Positions 17,796-26,224 of a stretch of 64,000 nt of DNA are shown here, one piece after another; within the stretch, counting starts at the first letter, position 1; each line of letters begins with the position of its first letter. A program made the translations under genes and the position numbers. Location of the stretch: NCBI RefSeq assembly GCF_002019665.1, contig NZ_KV917375.1, positions 2,423,175 through 2,487,174 of the forward strand, given 5' to 3'. The notes under the pieces are model-generated. The model worked only from the letters and a program-made list of their open reading frames with translations, was not told where the DNA came from and searched no databases. The DNA is from Sutcliffiella halmapala (GTDB lineage Bacteria > Bacillota > Bacilli > Bacillales > Bacillaceae_I).

Positions 17796-17894
17796 CTTAT
17801 CTAGAGCGGCTGAGGGACTGGCCCGTTGACGCCCGGCAACCTGCGCAAGCAAGGTGCCAATTCCAGCAAAATGGAGATCATTTTGGGAGATAAG
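17796..17894 (+). promoter_or_regulatory. SAM-I (S-box) riboswitch
   Basis: The closing P1 helix is CTTATCT (17796-17802) with AGATAAG (17888-17894). Inside are the hallmark blocks AGCGGCTGAGGGACTGGC, CCCGTTGACGCCCGGCAACC (kink-turn and SAM site), GCAAGGTGCCAATTCC and a P4-like hairpin GCAAAATGGAGATCATTTTG. When SAM binds, P1 is stabilised and the following terminator forms, so the sulfate operon is shut off when methionine/SAM is plentiful. Confidence 0.95.
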
Positions 17895-17910
17895 GTGCAA
17901 TTATTATGAC

Positions 17911-17949
17911 AAAGCGCCTTTTCCTATTTGGGAAAGGTGTTTTTTTTAG
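17911..17949 (+). terminator. S-box controlled attenuator terminator
   Basis: GCGCCTTTTCC, loop TATTT, GGGAAAGGTGT and a run of eight T directly after the riboswitch and directly before the yezD-like ribosome site. Confidence 0.9.
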
Positions 17950-17961
17950 GAGGCGAACAAG

Positions 17962-18117
17962 CTGGAATCAGTGGAATGGGAACATATCGTAACACATCTA
18001 GAAAGAATGCTGCAGTCAGTGAAATTTGGATCTATTACGTTGGTAGTACAGGATGGAAAGGTCATACAAATCGAGAAAAATGAAAAGGTTCGTCTTCAAC
18101 CAAATAAAACACGCTGA
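17962..18117 (+). CDS. YezD/DUF2292-like small protein, apparent CTG start
   Basis: 51 codons reading LESVEWEHIVTHLERMLQSV and then KFGSITLVVQDGKVIQIEK. The segment KFGSITLVVQDGKVIQIEK is the recognisable DUF2292/YezD core found beside sulfur genes in bacilli; its role is unknown. AGGAGG (17948-17953) is eight bases from the CTG at 17962, while the next candidate, GTG at 17971, is 17 bases away and no ATG exists before residue 16. CTG is therefore the best-placed start, which would be unusual. It is the first gene of the S-box operon and is followed by a further hairpin before cysH. Confidence 0.8.
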   Translation: MESVEWEHIVTHLERMLQSVKFGSITLVVQDGKVIQIEKNEKVRLQPNKTR

Positions 18118-18131
18118 CTAGACAAACTAGA

Positions 18132-18176
18132 GGCGGTCCTTTTACTTGAATCATCATGTAGAAGGACTGCCTTTTT
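18132..18176 (+). terminator. Hairpin between yezD-like gene and cysH
   Basis: GGCGGTCCTT, long loop, AAGGACTGCC and five T. It looks like an intrinsic terminator in mid-operon, so it may lower expression of the downstream genes or mark an internal processing site. Confidence 0.65.
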
Positions 18177-18200
18177 ACTTGGAAAGGAGATAAAGGCAAA

Positions 18201-18920
18201 ATGGGCACAGTTGTAACTTATGAAAATTGGAAGGAAATTTCGAACACTTTTCCAATAGAGGATAAAACTAAAGGAGCACGCCTTGTTCTAGAGTGGGCAT
18301 ACCGTGTGTATTCTCCAGAAAAAATCATTTATGCTTCAAGTTTTGGGGCGGAAGCAATGGTTCTCATTGATTTAATCCAAGAGATAAAGCAGGATGCTCA
18401 TATTGTTTTTTTAGATACCAATCTCCATTTTTTAGAAACATATGATGTCATTGGAAAGATCGAAAGGCGCTTTCCGAAGCTACAAATAAATCGAAGGCGT
18501 CCAGCCCTCACCCTAGATGAACAAGCAGCTGAGTTTGGAACAGCTCTTTGGAGAAGGGAACCAAACAAATGCTGTGAAATTCGGAAAGTAATCCCTTTAA
18601 AGGAAGCTCTATCACCGAAGGATGCCTGGATCTCAGGCCTAAGGAGAGAACAGTCCGAAACAAGAGCACATACAGAATTCGTTAATAAAGATGCAAAGTT
18701 TCAAAATATCAAAATCTGTCCACTAATTCATTGGACATGGGAGGAGGTCTGGAGCTATATCCGAGAAAAAGAACTACCTTTTAACGAACTACACCAACAT
18801 GGTTATCCAAGTATAGGCTGCTTTCCCTGTACCCAAGCAGCAACTGATAAAGAAAACTCCCGTGCTGGCAGATGGGCTGGTAGTACGAAAACAGAATGTG
18901 GCCTGCATGGAGGGAAATAA
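18201..18920 (+). CDS. cysH: Assimilatory (phospho)adenylyl-sulfate reductase
   Basis: 239 residues. It reduces APS/PAPS to sulfite using thioredoxin. The PP-loop-like SSFGAEAMVLIDL is present, and the four iron-sulfur ligands are Cys124-Cys125 (NKCCEIRK) and Cys207/Cys210 (GCFPCT), which marks the [4Fe-4S] type; the catalytic Cys233 is in TECGLHGGK. AAAGGAGATAAAGG precedes the ATG. It is the first enzyme gene of the operon under the S-box; sat follows after 28 bases. Confidence 0.95.
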   Translation: MGTVVTYENWKEISNTFPIEDKTKGARLVLEWAYRVYSPEKIIYASSFGAEAMVLIDLIQEIKQDAHIVFLDTNLHFLETYDVIGKIERRFPKLQINRRRPALTLDEQAAEFGTALWRREPNKCCEIRKVIPLKEALSPKDAWISGLRREQSETRAHTEFVNKDAKFQNIKICPLIHWTWEEVWSYIREKELPFNELHQHGYPSIGCFPCTQAATDKENSRAGRWAGSTKTECGLHGGK

Positions 18921-18948
18921 AAAATAGATTAATGGAAGGTTGATGAAA

Positions 18949-20094
18949 ATGGCATTACCAAAACCACATGGTGGAAACCTGATTCAAGCATTTGATCCAA
19001 ATTATGATTATTCTCTCATTGAAAAGGAAATTAAGCTCGATGCAATTGCATTAAGCGACTTAGAACTAATTGGAGTTGGATTATTTAGTCCTTTAACAGG
19101 ATTCCTCGGAAAAAGAGATTATGAATCTGTAGTAAAAAGAATGAGACTGTCAGATGATACTGTCTGGTCGATTCCTGTGACATTACCTGTTACATACGAA
19201 AATTCCGGAGAACTTGAAAGAGGAAAATCCTTTAAGCTTACCTTCAACGGAGATGTCTATGGAGTGATTCATGTATCAGAATGGTATGAGCCTGATTTAG
19301 CGACAGAAGCCCGTGAGGTATATAAAACGGAAGATTTAGACCATCCCGGTGTAAATCGCTTATTCGAACGAGGCTCGGTATACGTGGCTGGTGAGGTGAT
19401 ACTTATCAAGCGTCCAGAAAAAGGGGTTGCTAAAGATGTTTGGCTCGAACCGAAAGAGACTCGTGCTTTATTTCAAGAAAAGGGCTGGAATACTGTAGTA
19501 GGATTTCAAACAAGAAACCCTGTCCACCGTGCTCATGAGTACATTCAGAAAGTTGCCCTTGAAACGGTAGATGGACTTTTTCTTAATCCACTTATTGGGG
19601 AAACAAAGTCCGATGATATTGCGGCTGATGTCCGATTGAAGAGCTATCGTATCTTGCTTGAAAAGTATTATCCAAAAGAACGTGTTCAATTAGCTGTTTA
19701 CCCTGCTGCAATGCGTTATGCAGGACCACGTGAGGCGATATTCCATGCGATTGCCCGTAAAAATTTCGGTTGCACGCACTTTATCGTTGGCAGAGATCAT
19801 GCTGGTGTAGGGGATTATTACGGTACATATGATGCCCAGTACATTTTCAACGAATTTACAGAAGAAGAATTAGGAATTAAGCCATTGTTTTTTGAACATA
19901 GCTTTTTCTGCAATAAATGTGAGGGAATGGCATCAGATAAAACATGCCCACATGGTACGGAAGATCGAGTGATTTTGTCAGGTACAAAGGTAAGAGAAAT
20001 GCTTAGAAATGGTGTACTGCCACCGTCTACCTTTAGCCGTAAAGAAGTAATTGAAGTTTTAATTGAAGGCTTAAATCAAAAAACACCAGTTTAA
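18949..20094 (+). CDS. sat: Sulfate adenylyltransferase (ATP sulfurylase)
   Basis: 382 residues. It activates sulfate with ATP to APS. The family motifs are [14 protein letters not shown], the region [12 protein letters not shown], and [17 protein letters not shown], plus a C-terminal [15 protein letters not shown] cysteine cluster typical of monofunctional bacterial Sat. The third possible start, ATG at 18949, is chosen: GGAAGG at 18934-18939 then has nine-base spacing, whereas the TTG (18940) and ATG (18943) lie on or too near it. Confidence 0.95.
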   Translation: MALPKPHGGNLIQAFDPNYDYSLIEKEIKLDAIALSDLELIGVGLFSPLTGFLGKRDYESVVKRMRLSDDTVWSIPVTLPVTYENSGELERGKSFKLTFNGDVYGVIHVSEWYEPDLATEAREVYKTEDLDHPGVNRLFERGSVYVAGEVILIKRPEKGVAKDVWLEPKETRALFQEKGWNTVVGFQTRNPVHRAHEYIQKVALETVDGLFLNPLIGETKSDDIAADVRLKSYRILLEKYYPKERVQLAVYPAAMRYAGPREAIFHAIARKNFGCTHFIVGRDHAGVGDYYGTYDAQYIFNEFTEEELGIKPLFFEHSFFCNKCEGMASDKTCPHGTEDRVILSGTKVREMLRNGVLPPSTFSRKEVIEVLIEGLNQKTPV

Positions 20095-20107
20095 GGAGAA
20101 TTCGTCA

Positions 20108-20707
20108 ATGACTAAAGCAACGAATATTACATGGCATGAAACAACGATTACAAAAGAGGAGCGCCGCGCCCAAAATGGGCACGGAAGCTGTGCATTATGG
20201 TTCACCGGTCTTTCTGGGTCTGGCAAATCAACAATTGCTAACGCGGTCTCAAAGGAACTATATCGTTTAGGAATTAATGAATATGTATTAGATGGTGATA
20301 ATGTCAGACACGGCTTGAATAAGGACCTCGGCTTCTCAGAAAAAGACCGAAAAGAGAATATTCGCCGAATTGGAGAAGTCGCTAAGCTCTTTGTGGATAG
20401 TGGGAAAATAATTACCACTGCGTTTATTTCTCCATTCATTTCGGATCGAGAACAAGTTCGTACTATTTTTGAGGAAGGGGAATTTGTGGAAGTGTTTGTG
20501 GATTGCCCCTTGGAGATATGTGAGCACAGGGATCCGAAGCAACTCTATGCAAAAGCTCGTCTTGGTGAAATCAAAAATTTCACTGGAATCGATTCACCAT
20601 ATGAACCGCCGTCAAGGCCAGAAATAGTTATTCACACTGATAAGCAAACAGTAGAGGGAGCAGTAGATCTTATTATTAACTATCTTCGCGAACAGAACAT
20701 TATCTAG
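20108..20707 (+). CDS. cysC: Adenylyl-sulfate kinase
   Basis: 199 residues. It phosphorylates APS to PAPS. P-loop GLSGSGKST starts at Gly34; the DGDNVRHGLNKDLGFSEKDRKENIRR block and TAFISPFISDR are typical of CysC. It lies 13 bases after sat with AAGGAG before the ATG. Having both CysC and the 4Fe-4S CysH leaves open whether the reductase uses APS or PAPS. Confidence 0.95.
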   Translation: MTKATNITWHETTITKEERRAQNGHGSCALWFTGLSGSGKSTIANAVSKELYRLGINEYVLDGDNVRHGLNKDLGFSEKDRKENIRRIGEVAKLFVDSGKIITTAFISPFISDREQVRTIFEEGEFVEVFVDCPLEICEHRDPKQLYAKARLGEIKNFTGIDSPYEPPSRPEIVIHTDKQTVEGAVDLIINYLREQNII

Positions 20708-20719
20708 GAGGGGAAGTAC

Positions 20720-22351
20720 ATGGCATATATAAAAAATTGGGCTAATAATGAAAAGCTAAATAAAACGGAAGTAGCAAAATTGGAGAAAGATGGTCTGAGA
20801 ATTTTAGATGATATTCCTTACTATGCGGAAAATGGTTTTGAATCTATACCTAAGGAGCAATGGGATTTATTTAAATGGGCAGGACTTTATTTACAACGAC
20901 CAAAAGAAGCTGGCTATTTCATGATGCGAGTAAACATACCTTCTGGAATTTTAACAAAGCCACAGGTAGATACACTTGCAGGGGTTGCTCGAGACTATGG
21001 TAGGGGTGTTTTTGATATCACAACGAGGCAAGCTGTCCAGTTTCATTGGCTCGAAATTTCACAGATACCAGACATTTTCAAACGTTTGGAGGCGGTTGGT
21101 CTTTCCAGTGCAGGAGCATGTGGAGATATCACTAGAACCATTGTTGGGAATCCTATTGCCGGTCTTGACCCAGAGGAACTGTTTGATACAACTAGTATTG
21201 TCCAGGAAGTATATAACTTTTTTCAAAAAAATGAGGATTTCTCTAACTTACCAAGAAAATACAAAATGTCGATTAGTGCAAATACAAAAAATGCTTCTAA
21301 TGCAGAGATTAACTGTGTCTCTTTTACACCGGCTGTTAAGCTAATCGATGGCGAAAAGAGGAATGGTTTTCATCTAAAGGTTGGTGGAGGATTATCCTCC
21401 CGTCCTTTCCTTGCTGAAACAGTTGATGTATTCGTTGATCCAACACGCACACTAGAAGTGGCAATCGCGGTTACAACCATTTTCCGTGACCACGGATACC
21501 GGGAAAAACGTCATCTGGCTCGTTTGAAGTTTTTAATTGCGGATTGGGGGGTGGAGAAGTTCAAAGAGAAGCTTCTAGAATACACTGGACCACTTCCTAG
21601 CAAAGGAGAAGAACCCGTTCAACAATGGAACGCCGGTTATTTCTATGGAGTACATGATCAAAAGCAAGCAGGACTTAAGTTTCTAGGATTTAATGTACCA
21701 GTCGGCCGGCTTGATGCGGAAGAGGTTTTCGAAATCGCTCGAATTTCTGAACTTTATGGGAATGGAGAAGTTCGTACATGTAACTCGCAAAACTTAATCA
21801 TACCTAATATTCCTACTAAAAATGTCCCGGCATTACTCGCCGAACCAATATTTAAACGGATTTCAATAAGTCCACATTCCTTTATCGGCCATGCAGTCTC
21901 ATGCACAGGAATTGAGTACTGCAACTTAGCTCTTGTGGAAACTAAAGAACGGATGCGCTTGGTAGCTGAGGAACTAGATCAACGGATTAGTTTGGATGTC
22001 CCGATTCGGATTCATATGGTAGGGTGCCCCAATTCCTGCGGGCAGAGACAGATAGCAGACATCGGCCTTCAAGGGATGAAACTACGTAATTCAAATAAAG
22101 AAATGGTCGAAGCCTTTGAAATATATGTTGGAGGAACCCTTAACGCAGGAGGACAATTTAATCAAAAACTAAAAGGCAAAGTAGCTGCCGATGAGTTAAC
22201 AGATGTTCTAGAAGAATTATTAATTTTCTTTCTTAATGAAAAAGTAGCAGGGGAATCCTTCTTTGACTTTGTTGGTAGAGTAGGTCTAGAAACGTTGCAA
22301 GAGGTGCTCGATACTATATTGGGGAAAGAAACCTATGGCGTATCTATATAG
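20720..22351 (+). CDS. Siroheme [4Fe-4S] sulfite (nitrite/sulfite) reductase, ferredoxin type
   Basis: 543 residues, single-subunit nitrite/sulfite reductase fold with two ferredoxin-like halves. Cluster and siroheme ligands are Cys395 and Cys401 (CTGIEYC) and Cys436 and Cys440 (GCPNSCGQ), the CX5C...CX3C pattern. GRGVFDITTRQAVQFHWL and GDITRTIVGNP are substrate/siroheme-side signatures. It should reduce sulfite to sulfide; placement with cysH-sat-cysC and the siroheme genes argues for sulfite, not nitrite. It differs from the CysJI flavoprotein system of B. subtilis. GGAGGGG precedes the ATG; the end overlaps the next gene by 17 bases. Confidence 0.92.
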   Translation: MAYIKNWANNEKLNKTEVAKLEKDGLRILDDIPYYAENGFESIPKEQWDLFKWAGLYLQRPKEAGYFMMRVNIPSGILTKPQVDTLAGVARDYGRGVFDITTRQAVQFHWLEISQIPDIFKRLEAVGLSSAGACGDITRTIVGNPIAGLDPEELFDTTSIVQEVYNFFQKNEDFSNLPRKYKMSISANTKNASNAEINCVSFTPAVKLIDGEKRNGFHLKVGGGLSSRPFLAETVDVFVDPTRTLEVAIAVTTIFRDHGYREKRHLARLKFLIADWGVEKFKEKLLEYTGPLPSKGEEPVQQWNAGYFYGVHDQKQAGLKFLGFNVPVGRLDAEEVFEIARISELYGNGEVRTCNSQNLIIPNIPTKNVPALLAEPIFKRISISPHSFIGHAVSCTGIEYCNLALVETKERMRLVAEELDQRISLDVPIRIHMVGCPNSCGQRQIADIGLQGMKLRNSNKEMVEAFEIYVGGTLNAGGQFNQKLKGKVAADELTDVLEELLIFFLNEKVAGESFFDFVGRVGLETLQEVLDTILGKETYGVSI

Positions 22352-22553
22352 ATTTGATGTAACAACGGCGGAGAAAGAAGTAATAGCAGTTATTTATGCA
22401 GAAAACGATGAAGCTGCGTTTTTACATTTAGATGTTGAGCTTGAAAAATTCTATCTAAAAGATCCAAAAGTGAAAGAAATTGCTTTAAGAGAGAAGAAAA
22501 GAATTGGGAAGAAGAGTGGTTTCATACTGGATCCAGATGAGAAGGGGTGGTAG
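22335..22553 (+). CDS. DUF3906 family small protein
   Basis: 72 residues, cytosolic: AYLYRFDVTTAEKEVIAVIYA followed by a helical, basic C terminus ending GFILDPDEKGW. This is the DUF3906 family as I recall it, found within sulfur operons of bacilli, function unknown. Its ATG lies inside the last codons of the sulfite reductase gene, so translation is probably coupled and its role likely linked to that enzyme. Confidence 0.85.
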   Translation: MAYLYRFDVTTAEKEVIAVIYAENDEAAFLHLDVELEKFYLKDPKVKEIALREKKRIGKKSGFILDPDEKGW

Positions 22554-22557
22554 GGAA

Positions 22558-23334
22558 ATGACAGGAAAAGTGTTTTTAGTTGGAGCGGGTCCAGGAGATC
22601 CAGAATTGATTACAGTAAAAGGGCTACGTTGTCTAGAGCAAGCAGATGTTATTTTATATGATAGATTGGTTAATCCTGAGCTTCTACAGCATGCCAAGGA
22701 AAACGCCCAGCTAATTTACTGTGGAAAGCTTCCTCATTATCACACGATGAAACAGGAAACCATTAATCACTTTCTTGTTAAATACGCAAAAAAAGGCTTA
22801 AAGGTAGTGCGTTTAAAAGGAGGAGATCCTTTTGTTTTTGGAAGAGGTGGTGAAGAGGCAGAGGAGTGTGTCAATCATGATGTACCCTTTGAAATAATCC
22901 CAGGAATTACGGCTGGTATTGCCGCTCCTGCTTATGCAGGTATTCCTGTCACCCATCGAACGTTAAGTAAAAGTTTTGCTTTTGTGACTGGGCATCAAGC
23001 AGGTGATGTGGAAGCAGAGCATAAATGGGCACATTTAGCTCATGCTGTCGATACGATTTGTATTTACATGGGAGTTTCACAGTTACCTAATATTATTCAT
23101 CATTTAATTGAAAATGGGAAACCCTCTAACACACCAATTGCACTTGTCCATTGGGGAACCTTGAATGATCAAAGGACTGTAACAGGAACACTTTCAACAA
23201 TTGAAGCAAGGGTGAAGGAAGCGGGTATTAAAAACCCGAGTATGATTGTGATTGGAGAGGTTGTTAGCCTTCATCATAAATTAAATTGGTTTGATCAAGA
23301 GATTCTCCCGCATCTTCCAGTTGTACATGGATAA
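22558..23334 (+). CDS. sumT: Uroporphyrinogen-III C-methyltransferase
   Basis: 258 residues. It methylates uroporphyrinogen III at C2 and C7 to precorrin-2, the first step of siroheme. SAM-binding and family motifs: VGAGPGDPELITVKG, VVRLKGGDPFVFGRGGEE, VPFEIIPGITAGIAAPAYAGIPVTHR. The ATG at 22558 follows GGGGTGGTAGGGAA four bases after the DUF3906 stop; an in-frame start at 22504 would overlap that gene and lacks a ribosome site. Confidence 0.95.
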   Translation: MTGKVFLVGAGPGDPELITVKGLRCLEQADVILYDRLVNPELLQHAKENAQLIYCGKLPHYHTMKQETINHFLVKYAKKGLKVVRLKGGDPFVFGRGGEEAEECVNHDVPFEIIPGITAGIAAPAYAGIPVTHRTLSKSFAFVTGHQAGDVEAEHKWAHLAHAVDTICIYMGVSQLPNIIHHLIENGKPSNTPIALVHWGTLNDQRTVTGTLSTIEARVKEAGIKNPSMIVIGEVVSLHHKLNWFDQEILPHLPVVHG

Positions 23335-23375
23335 ACATCTACAAGTCTACTAAAAATCCAGAAAGGAGGTTTATC

Positions 23376-24128
23376 ATGAAAGCTCTCCTATATATTGGCC
23401 ACGGAACCCGTTCTAAGCAAGGAGCTGCCGAAGCAAAGCAATTTTTACAAGCAGTCATCGAAAGAATAGACATACCTATTCAAGAAGTAAGTTTCCTAGA
23501 GCTGACTGAGCCATCTATACATGATAGCTTCACAACATGTGTCGCTAAAGGAGCAAAGGAGATTACCCTAATTCCAATCTTTCTTTTAGCTGCGGGACAT
23601 ATTAAACAAGATATTCCTCTTGCACTAGAACCTCTACTCAAAAAGCATTCAGATATTAAGGTAAGCATGATTGATCCATTTGGAGTAGATGACCGAATCT
23701 TAGATGCTATCAAAGAACTAGTTATAGGAACTGTATCAGAAATAAGGCCTAAAGATTCTATTTTGCTAGTCGGAAGGGGTAGCAGTGACCCTGCGATTCA
23801 TCAATCTTTTGATTCAATCATAAAGGGGTTAGGGGAGCGGCTTCATATTCAAAATATCTCTGTTTGCTATTTAGCAGCAACTACCCCGATATTCAACCAG
23901 GCTATAGAAGAAATGAGTAGGATAAGTCAAGGACGTTTGATTGTAATTCCCTATTTATTATTTTCAGGGCTTCTTTTAAATGAAATAAACCTTGAAGTCA
24001 AAAAGCGGCAAAGGCAAGGGCAACAAATTATACACACAGGTCCACTAACCAAGCATAAAGTAATACAGGATATTGTTATGGACCGAGCTAATCGAAAGGA
24101 GATTCTAGGTGCAGCCATTAATCATTGA
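23376..24128 (+). CDS. sirB: Sirohydrochlorin ferrochelatase (CbiX/SirB family)
   Basis: 250 residues in two similar CbiX halves. The N-terminal LLYIGHGTRSKQGAAEAKQF contains the metal-binding His of class II chelatases; PIFLLAAGHIKQDIPLAL carries the second histidine; the second half begins near LLVGRGSSDPAIHQSF. It inserts iron into sirohydrochlorin. AAAGGAGG precedes the ATG. It overlaps sirC by 20 bases. Confidence 0.92.
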   Translation: MKALLYIGHGTRSKQGAAEAKQFLQAVIERIDIPIQEVSFLELTEPSIHDSFTTCVAKGAKEITLIPIFLLAAGHIKQDIPLALEPLLKKHSDIKVSMIDPFGVDDRILDAIKELVIGTVSEIRPKDSILLVGRGSSDPAIHQSFDSIIKGLGERLHIQNISVCYLAATTPIFNQAIEEMSRISQGRLIVIPYLLFSGLLLNEINLEVKKRQRQGQQIIHTGPLTKHKVIQDIVMDRANRKEILGAAINH

Positions 24129-24741
24129 TTTAAAGGACAAAAAGGTAATTATTGCTGGAGGCGGGAGAATTGCTGCTAGAAAAGCGAAGGTATTGGAGAT
24201 GGAAAAGGCTGATATTACATTTGTCGCCCCAGCATTTTCAGAGGAAGTGATAGAACTTTCTTCAGTAAAGGGATATACCCTTATACAACGGAAAGCAGAG
24301 CCCTCTGACTTTAAGCATTCATTTCTAGTAATCTTAGCAACGAACAACAGAGAAGCAAATAAAACGTTAGCTGACTCACTCTTTCCAAATCAACTAGTGT
24401 GTGTGGTAGATGAATCTGGAGAAGGCAATGTTACATTTCCAGCAACCGTACGCCGAGGACATCTTCAAATCGCAGTCACTTCAAATGGGGCTAGTCCGAA
24501 GCTTACTCGAAAATTAAAGAGAGAGCTTGAGGAACAATTTGATGTATCTTGGCAGCAATATACACATTTTTTAGCAGAATATCGATCACTTATAAAAAAA
24601 CTTCCAATCTCCTTTGAGGAAAAGGATGAACTACTATGGGAGATTTTAGAGGAAAAGTATCGCTTACAAGAAAGGGCGCGACAGGAAAAATGGGATCAGC
24701 TATTCAAACAATATAGTAGCTTAACATCGTATGAAGGATGA
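24109..24741 (+). CDS. sirC: Precorrin-2 dehydrogenase
   Basis: 210 residues from a GTG start inside the end of sirB. It oxidises precorrin-2 to sirohydrochlorin with NAD. The N-terminal Rossmann motif is KVIIAGGGRIAARKAKVL; VTFPATVRRGHLQIAVTSNGASPKL is the family signature. The three genes sumT-sirB-sirC complete siroheme synthesis for the sulfite reductase of the same operon. AAGGAG lies upstream of the GTG. Confidence 0.93.
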   Translation: MQPLIIDLKDKKVIIAGGGRIAARKAKVLEMEKADITFVAPAFSEEVIELSSVKGYTLIQRKAEPSDFKHSFLVILATNNREANKTLADSLFPNQLVCVVDESGEGNVTFPATVRRGHLQIAVTSNGASPKLTRKLKRELEEQFDVSWQQYTHFLAEYRSLIKKLPISFEEKDELLWEILEEKYRLQERARQEKWDQLFKQYSSLTSYEG

Positions 24742-24743
24742 AT

Positions 24744-24777
24744 GAACCGTGTTGACATGTTCAACACGGTTTTTTTG
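24744..24777 (+). terminator. Terminator of the sulfate/siroheme operon
   Basis: CCGTGTTGA, loop CATG, TTCAACACGG and seven T. Confidence 0.9.
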
Positions 24778-24889
24778 ATTGTGATTAACAGACCTTTTAA
24801 ATAAAAAATCAGGAGAGTGTAGTTACATAAATTGTAGTCAACTGGGAATAATTAAATCAATTACTTTACCCAGGAAAGGGAACCTGATT

Positions 24890-26224
24890 ATGGACAACAT
24901 ATTACAGGGAATAAAATCAGCTCTTGGAGATAATGAAGATTTCTTTATGATGGATCATTTTTTTGGTAAACTCCCGGTTATCCTTTTAGGGTACAAAACA
25001 CTTATTGATATGCCGAAAACTATCTCTACTATTCAAGAACAGTTAGGTTATGAATCTTTTGATGAAAAGCAATTAGAACAAAAACTTCTCGGAATAGGGG
25101 ATAAAATTAATCGTGATTATAACGAAGTAATTTCTTCAATCTTGACAGGTAAATTAATAATTCATCTACGAAATGATACAAATTTTGTGATTGAAGTATG
25201 TCCGGTTGGCCAAGAATTGAATCGATCTATTGAGTCACCTGTAAATGAGAATGTTATTATTGGTACTTTAAGTTCTTTTAATGAGGATCTTCTCACAAAT
25301 ATAGGAATTGTGCGAAAACATATAGCTTCCGACCAACTAAAATTAAAGTGTTTTTCCGTCGGTACCGATTATTCGAAAAATTTAGCATTACTTTATAGCA
25401 ATAACACAAAAAATATGCAGTTAATTAGTAAAATTACAACTGCCATCGAATCAAATAAATCTCTCAATTTAAACAGTTTACAAGATGTCACAAATATTTT
25501 AGGTCTTTCAAAGTGGGGTATTTTGCCTCAATACACCTCTACAGAGCTACCACAAGAGGTTACAAGATCATTAGAGAAAGGGAGAATCGTTTTATTTGTA
25601 GATAGAATACCACTTGCACTTATTCTCCCAAGTTATTTATGGGATATGTTTTCATCAGAGAATGATCGGAATTTCCCTGTCATTCTAATGTCTACCATTC
25701 GCTTCTTACGAATATTTGCTTCCCTTTTAGCTATCATTATTCCTGGGCTATATGTTGCGCTAGTTTCAATCAATCCAGAAATACTAAGAATTGAACTTGC
25801 ATTGTCAATTGCGAATAGTCGTGACGGAGTACCGTACCCTGCTTTAGTAGAAACACTTATCATGCTAATTATACTTGAACTTACGCTAGAGGCGAGTATT
25901 CGATTACCTAAAAGCATCGGGCCAACCATAACAATGGTTGGAGGAATTATTCTTGGGCAAGCTGTAGTTGAAGCGAAGCTAGTAAGTAACCTTTTAATTA
26001 TCGTATTAGCAGCGACAACAATTGCGAATTCTGTTTTAGTTGGTGTTCAAAATACAATGTTCATTCGATTTTTTAAATATATTATCTTAATACTTGCATC
26101 TATCTATGGAGTATTAGGTATATTAATCGGTCTCTTTTTTTTATGTAGTTACATTGCTAGTATTAACTCCTTTGGTATACCGTACCTCCACTTTAATTTT
26201 AAGGGGGACATGAAGCGTGGATAA
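24890..26224 (+). CDS. Spore germination receptor A subunit (operon 1)
   Basis: 444 residues. The soluble N-terminal part (residues 1-240) is the bilobed GerA N-terminal domain, including FNEDLLTNIGIVRKHI. The C-terminal half has about five membrane spans beginning after LPSYLWDMFSSENDRNFP, with the conserved NSRDGVPYPALVETLIM and ASIRLPKSIGPTITMVGGIILGQAVVEAKLVS typical of GerAA/SpoVAF proteins. It sits in the spore inner membrane as part of a nutrient receptor. AGGAAAGGG precedes the ATG. It overlaps the B gene by eight bases. Confidence 0.95.
   Translation: MDNILQGIKSALGDNEDFFMMDHFFGKLPVILLGYKTLIDMPKTISTIQEQLGYESFDEKQLEQKLLGIGDKINRDYNEVISSILTGKLIIHLRNDTNFVIEVCPVGQELNRSIESPVNENVIIGTLSSFNEDLLTNIGIVRKHIASDQLKLKCFSVGTDYSKNLALLYSNNTKNMQLISKITTAIESNKSLNLNSLQDVTNILGLSKWGILPQYTSTELPQEVTRSLEKGRIVLFVDRIPLALILPSYLWDMFSSENDRNFPVILMSTIRFLRIFASLLAIIIPGLYVALVSINPEILRIELALSIANSRDGVPYPALVETLIMLIILELTLEASIRLPKSIGPTITMVGGIILGQAVVEAKLVSNLLIIVLAATTIANSVLVGVQNTMFIRFFKYIILILASIYGVLGILIGLFFLCSYIASINSFGIPYLHFNFKGDMKRG

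Noticed and set aside
17611-17829. 72-codon plus-strand frame upstream of cysH
   Set aside because: It overlaps the operon promoter and the conserved core of the SAM riboswitch.
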